DNA from: Streptomyces spinosisporus | Lineage (GTDB): Bacteria; Actinomycetota; Actinomycetes; Streptomycetales; Streptomycetaceae | Assembly (NCBI RefSeq): GCF_022698145.1 | Contig: NZ_JALDAX010000002.1 | Span: 62,001 to 126,000, forward strand | Direction of reading: 5' to 3' | DNA: 64,000 nt | Part shown: positions 60,744 through 64,000 of the stretch, piece by piece | Layout of the letters: every line of letters begins with the position of its first letter | Position numbering within the stretch: the first letter of the stretch is position 1 | Translations under genes and position numbers: made by a program | Notes under the pieces: model-generated | What the model was told of the DNA's origin: nothing | The model's input: only the letters and a program-made list of their open reading frames with translations | The model's database searches: none

Positions 60744-61888
60744 CCGCAGAACTCCGCCTCGAGCACCGTGGTGGTGTCGCCCGCCCAGTCGCCGTTGAGG
60801 TTGAGCGCCACGGAATGCCGGCCGTCCGCGGTGGTCGCCGCGTCGGACGAGGAGCCGTGGATGCCGCCGTCATGGCCCCAGACGTGCACTCCGCAGGAGA
60901 GGGTGCGGTCGATCAGGCCCAGCCCGTAGCGGACGTTCGGGGCGCCCTCGATCTGCACCGTGCTCTTCATCTCCTTGAGCTGGTGGGGCGGGAGGAGACG
61001 GCCGCGCAGCAGCGCAGAGTAGAAGCGGTCGAGGTCCGCGGAGTCCGAGATCATCTCGCCGGAGCCGTAGGCGATGGCGGGGTTGAGGGTGGTGACGTCG
61101 TAGGTCGGGCCCGTGGCCGTCTCCGCGAGCTTGGAGTAGGCGCGGCTGCTGGGCTGCGGGACGGTGACGCGGGTGCCGGGGACCGAGGTGGCGCTCAGGT
61201 GCAGCGGCTCGATGATGCGGTCGCGGATCTCGGCACCGTAGGGGCGGCCCGTGGCCTGCTCGATCACCATCGCGGCCAGCAGGTAGTTGGTGTTGGAGTA
61301 GTTCCACGAGGTGCCCGGCGCGAAGTCCGGCTCGTGGGACATCGCGATCGCCAAGAGGTCCGCGGGCGATGTGCGGTCGTAACGATGCTTGAAGAACCCG
61401 TCCTTGAGGAAGTACGTGCGGCCGAAGTCCTCGTCGGCGGTGTAGTTGAAGACACCGCTGGTGTGGTTGAGGAGCATGCGGAGCGTGATCGCGCGGCCGT
61501 CGTGGCCGTGGCCGCTGACCTTCCCCGGCAGCCACTTGTCCACGGTGTCGTCCAGCGACAGCCGTCCCTCCGCCTCCAGTTGGAGGAGCACGGTGGACAC
61601 GAAGGTCTTGGTGATGCTGCCGACGCGGTAGCGGTCGTCGGCCGAACGGGGCGCCTTCGTGCGGAGGTTGCCCACGCCCGCGGTCGTCGACCAGGCGCCG
61701 TGGCCGTCTCTCGCGGTGAGCGTCACCCCGGGCACGCCCTCCTTCACCAGGGCCTCGACGGCCTGCCGGGTCGCGTCGTGACCGCCGGTGCCGCGCGCGG
61801 GCGCGGCCGCGAGCGCGGGACCGGCCAGCGCGGCGGACAGCGCCACGGCCGTCGCCGCGACCAGGGTCGTACGGACGCCTGTGTTCAT
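60737..61888 (-). CDS. Secreted serine hydrolase, D-alanyl-D-alanine carboxypeptidase / class C beta-lactamase fold
   Basis: 383 residues. Sec signal peptide (1-28, ending GPALAAAPA). Active-site motifs: S-I-T-K in VGSITKTF with nucleophilic Ser, Y-S-N in WNYSNTNY and H-D-G in WGHDGGIHG. Such enzymes cleave D-Ala-D-Ala or other esters and amides outside the cell. The ATG at 61888 has a GGGAGA site; the longer frame adds a non-signal sequence. It lies 99 bases downstream of the metallophosphoesterase gene in the same direction. Confidence 0.93.
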   Translation of the reverse strand: MNTGVRTTLVAATAVALSAALAGPALAAAPARGTGGHDATRQAVEALVKEGVPGVTLTARDGHGAWSTTAGVGNLRTKAPRSADDRYRVGSITKTFVSTVLLQLEAEGRLSLDDTVDKWLPGKVSGHGHDGRAITLRMLLNHTSGVFNYTADEDFGRTYFLKDGFFKHRYDRTSPADLLAIAMSHEPDFAPGTSWNYSNTNYLLAAMVIEQATGRPYGAEIRDRIIEPLHLSATSVPGTRVTVPQPSSRAYSKLAETATGPTYDVTTLNPAIAYGSGEMISDSADLDRFYSALLRGRLLPPHQLKEMKSTVQIEGAPNVRYGLGLIDRTLSCGVHVWGHDGGIHGSSSDAATTADGRHSVALNLNGDWAGDTTTVLEAEFCGS

Positions 61889-61987
61889 CTCTTGTCTCCC
61901 CCATCTCACTGTGCACAAGGCTCGGACAGGAGAGCAGACCCGGCCCGCGGGCAGGAGGTTGAACATCGCGGGCCGGTTGGGCGGCTT

Positions 61988-63748
61988 TCAGCCCTTCTTC
62001 AGCAGCAGCTCCGTGTTGCGGTCGTGCGCGGCGCCGCCCAGCTTCGTACTGGCGCCCGGCGCGTTGTACGACAGCTCGCGGTACAGGGCCGCGAGGCCGG
62101 TCTGGGTGAGGTCGGCGAAGTCCGTGCGGTGCGGGGCCGCGGACTCCACCAGGGTGGTGAACAGGGAGATCGTGCCGTCCTTGTTGTCCGTCAGCTCGAT
62201 GACCCGGGCGAGCTGGGGGTAGTCCACGTGGGACGCGGTGGAGATCTCCCAGAAGGAGCCGCCGGCCGAGGACGAGTGCGCGGTGATGTCGTTGCGGTGG
62301 ATGTGGCCGTTCACCCAGGCGAGCACGTTGCGGTGGCGGCCGAGGGTGGCGATCACCTCCTGGCCGCCCAGGCGGCGCTCGTTCGGGCGGGCCGGGTCCG
62401 CGTGGCCGGTGTTCGTCATGGTCTTGCTGGTGTGGTGGCTGAAAACGACGACGTACGAGTCCTTGTTGTCCTTCAGCTGCTTGTCCAGCCAGTTCAGCTG
62501 GGCCGTTCCGATGGAGCCCTCGTAGTGGCCGCCCGGATCGGTGGTGTCGAGGCTGATGCCCACGACGTCGTCGGCGATGCGGAAGGTGTAGTACTGCGTG
62601 CCCGCCGCGAGGTTGGCGCTGGAGTAGCCGTGCCCGACCGGGCCGAGACCGCGGTACGCCGGGTCGAGGTGGGCCCTGAGGTAGTCGGCCGGGGTGAACG
62701 GCGCGCGCCACTCGTCCGCGGTGACCGGGCGCATGTCGCGGGTGTGGGCCTTCAGCAGGTCCCGGAAGGCGAGGCCCTTAGGGTCGTTGCCGGCCTTGAT
62801 GTGGTCCTGCAGCCGCTTCGCCTCGGACGCGGTCAGCGACATCAGCTTCCGGCCGCCGACCGCGTACTCGGCGAGCCAGGAGTCGCCGTGGCCGTAGCAG
62901 CCCAGCGGCATGGCGTCGTGGTTGCCGACGGTGGAGTACCAGGGCAGGTTCAGGCCGGGGCTGCGCACCTCGCGGATCGCGGCGGCCAGGTAGCCCTGGA
63001 GGTGCGGGAAGCCGAGCTGCTTGTCGCCGTCGCGCACGGTGGAGTCGGGCTGCCAGTAGGTCTTCAGACCGCTGTTCTGGACGCCCTCGTAGTGCCGCGG
63101 GTCACCGGAGTTGGGCGTGAACCGGCCGCCGCTCATGATCTTCAGGAACCACTCCAGCTCGGACTTGGCGTTGTTGTCCGTGTTGTCGCCGGTGGTCATG
63201 GCGAAGTGCAGCGCGGAGCCGGTGACGGGGGCCCCGCGCAGCGCGTTGATCCGCTCGACCAGTGAGATCGCGCCATGCACGGTCAGCGCCTCGTGCGGGC
63301 GCCAGGCGTGCCGGTCGGCGGAGCGCAGGTACTCCAGGCGCATCGGGTGCTGGGCGTCGATCAGATGCAGGTCGGTGAGCTGCACGAACGCGGCGAGCGC
63401 GGTACGCCGCCCGGCCCGGCCCGACTTGGGCGCGGCCAGCTCGCCGCGCACCACGCGGGACCAGCCCGCGCCGTCGCCGAGGCGGCGGTAGCCGGTGCCG
63501 GAGCGCGGGGCGGCGACGCTCGCGAGGGTGGTGCCCTTGGTGTACGGGGCGAGGGGGGCGCCGGGGGCCTTGCGGGACTGCGCCACCACCCGGGTCGCCT
63601 CCGTGGGCGCGCCGGCGGCGGCCTGGCTGTCGGTGGGCCGCAGGGCGTAGCCGACGCCCGCGGAGACTGCGGCCGCCCCGGTGGCGGCGAGGACGGTACG
63701 GCGGTTGACCGCCGGGATGCTGGCGGCGACAGAGCGTATGCGCGACAT
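61988..63748 (-). CDS. Tat-exported metallophosphoesterase (TIGR03767-type)
   Basis: 586 residues. Twin-arginine signal NRRTVLAATGAAAVSAG near residues 15-32. Calcineurin-like metal ligands: QLTDLHLID (Asp, His), TTGDNTDNN, TVGNHDAMP, FSHHTSK and NGHIHRND. It belongs to the long actinobacterial metallophosphoesterase family whose substrates are mostly unknown; phosphate release outside the cell is likely. ATG at 63748 with GGGGAGA. A PHO-box-like repeat lies ~90 bases upstream, suggesting PhoP control under phosphate limitation. Confidence 0.9.
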   Translation of the reverse strand: MSRIRSVAASIPAVNRRTVLAATGAAAVSAGVGYALRPTDSQAAAGAPTEATRVVAQSRKAPGAPLAPYTKGTTLASVAAPRSGTGYRRLGDGAGWSRVVRGELAAPKSGRAGRRTALAAFVQLTDLHLIDAQHPMRLEYLRSADRHAWRPHEALTVHGAISLVERINALRGAPVTGSALHFAMTTGDNTDNNAKSELEWFLKIMSGGRFTPNSGDPRHYEGVQNSGLKTYWQPDSTVRDGDKQLGFPHLQGYLAAAIREVRSPGLNLPWYSTVGNHDAMPLGCYGHGDSWLAEYAVGGRKLMSLTASEAKRLQDHIKAGNDPKGLAFRDLLKAHTRDMRPVTADEWRAPFTPADYLRAHLDPAYRGLGPVGHGYSSANLAAGTQYYTFRIADDVVGISLDTTDPGGHYEGSIGTAQLNWLDKQLKDNKDSYVVVFSHHTSKTMTNTGHADPARPNERRLGGQEVIATLGRHRNVLAWVNGHIHRNDITAHSSSAGGSFWEISTASHVDYPQLARVIELTDNKDGTISLFTTLVESAAPHRTDFADLTQTGLAALYRELSYNAPGASTKLGGAAHDRNTELLLKKG

Positions 63749-63837
63749 GGCGCGATCTCCCCGAGTGCGAACGCGTCGGCAGTGGTCGCGGGCGATCGCT
63801 GTCGCGAACATTCCCGCTCGCTCTGGATGCTTGGCAC

Positions 63838-63859
63838 CGGGGATGACCTGCGCGTGAAC
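63838..63859 (-). promoter_or_regulatory. PHO box upstream of the metallophosphoesterase gene
   Basis: On the minus strand two adjacent 11-base units read GTTCACGCGCA and GGTCATCCCCG. They fit the Streptomyces PhoP direct-repeat consensus (GKTCAYYYRSG) with two and one mismatches by my count. About 90 bases before the start codon. The rest of 63749-64000 shows no gene. Confidence 0.55.
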
Positions 63860-64000
63860 GAGACGGCAACGCGCAACACCGATCACCGTACGTGGATCTT
63901 GGGCCACCCTGTGCGTTCACGACCGCTCGTCACGCGTCCCGGAGCCGGTCACTCCGCGTTCATCTTCCGGGGTACGGGAAGCAGTTCAGGGAGTCTGAAG

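Noticed and set aside
59678..63265. 1195-codon plus-strand frame
   Set aside because: Runs through four annotated genes and their terminators; its composition is that of a GC-driven open frame.
1..64000. CRISPR arrays, insertion sequences, prophage or biosynthetic gene clusters
   Set aside because: Read for direct-repeat arrays with spacers, transposases, integrases, phage structural genes and PKS/NRPS genes; none seen.

Overview
This is a 64 kb stretch of high-GC actinobacterial chromosome, almost certainly Streptomyces. The gene order (rodA-mrdA-mreDCB, ndk, folC, valS, clpX-clpP2-clpP1, tig, sodF, pepN) is the conserved core order of that genus. GTG starts are frequent, ATGA/GTGA stop-start overlaps are common, and GC in third codon positions is strong. 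I identified products from translated sequence and motifs only; no database search was run.

Layout. 1-5.5 kb (minus): cell elongation and spore-wall cluster rodA (cut by the left edge), mrdA/PBP2, mreD, mreC, mreB. 5.8-10.9 kb (minus): ndk, a DUF4233 membrane protein, folC, valS; folC and valS share what look like identical leaderless promoters. 11-12 kb (plus): a Pro/Gln-rich membrane-anchored protein. 12-16.6 kb (minus): Clp protease and trigger factor with a ClgR-type box. 16.7-17.1 kb: tRNA-Pro and tRNA-Gly. 17.2-26.9 kb: a small membrane protein, an acyltransferase, a lipoprotein-type ABC exporter translationally coupled to a small HD (ppGpp-hydrolase-like) protein, a SpoIIE-type phosphatase, an Eis-like acetyltransferase, a Nei-type glycosylase and rpiB. 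27-32.8 kb: amino acid permease, Ser/Thr kinase with an internal tandem repeat, LPKTG surface protein, bioY.

33-39.8 kb (plus) is an organosulfur module: a cysteine-containing leader peptide, a ROK regulator, an SsuA/SsuC/SsuB-type ABC transporter, an NtaA-type flavin monooxygenase and a TauD-type dioxygenase. Together they would import organosulfur compounds and release sulfite from them. A second amino acid permease and sodF (with a near-perfect Nur box) follow.

42-44.3 kb holds a methyltransferase, a histidine phosphatase and a tandem array of decayed copies of the 3' end of the neighbouring FGGY kinase gene. 45.8-55.7 kb (plus) is a long, tightly overlapping operon for a sugar alcohol or glycerophosphodiester-like substrate: binding protein, two permeases, two different ATPases, DeoR regulator, 2-hydroxyacid dehydrogenase, FGGY kinase, secreted glycerophosphodiesterase and a zinc-ribbon protein. 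A second kinase is divergent from it. 55.7-64 kb: a second zinc-ribbon protein, a single-cysteine DsbA-fold protein, pepN, an AbiEi-like/nuclease-like fusion, a secreted serine hydrolase, and a Tat-exported metallophosphoesterase with a PHO box.

Most of the window is conserved core. The parts most worth a second look are the kinase-tail repeat array, the leader-peptide sulfur module, the two-ATPase polyol operon, the twin zinc-ribbon genes, the HD/ABC coupling, and several intergenic hairpins.
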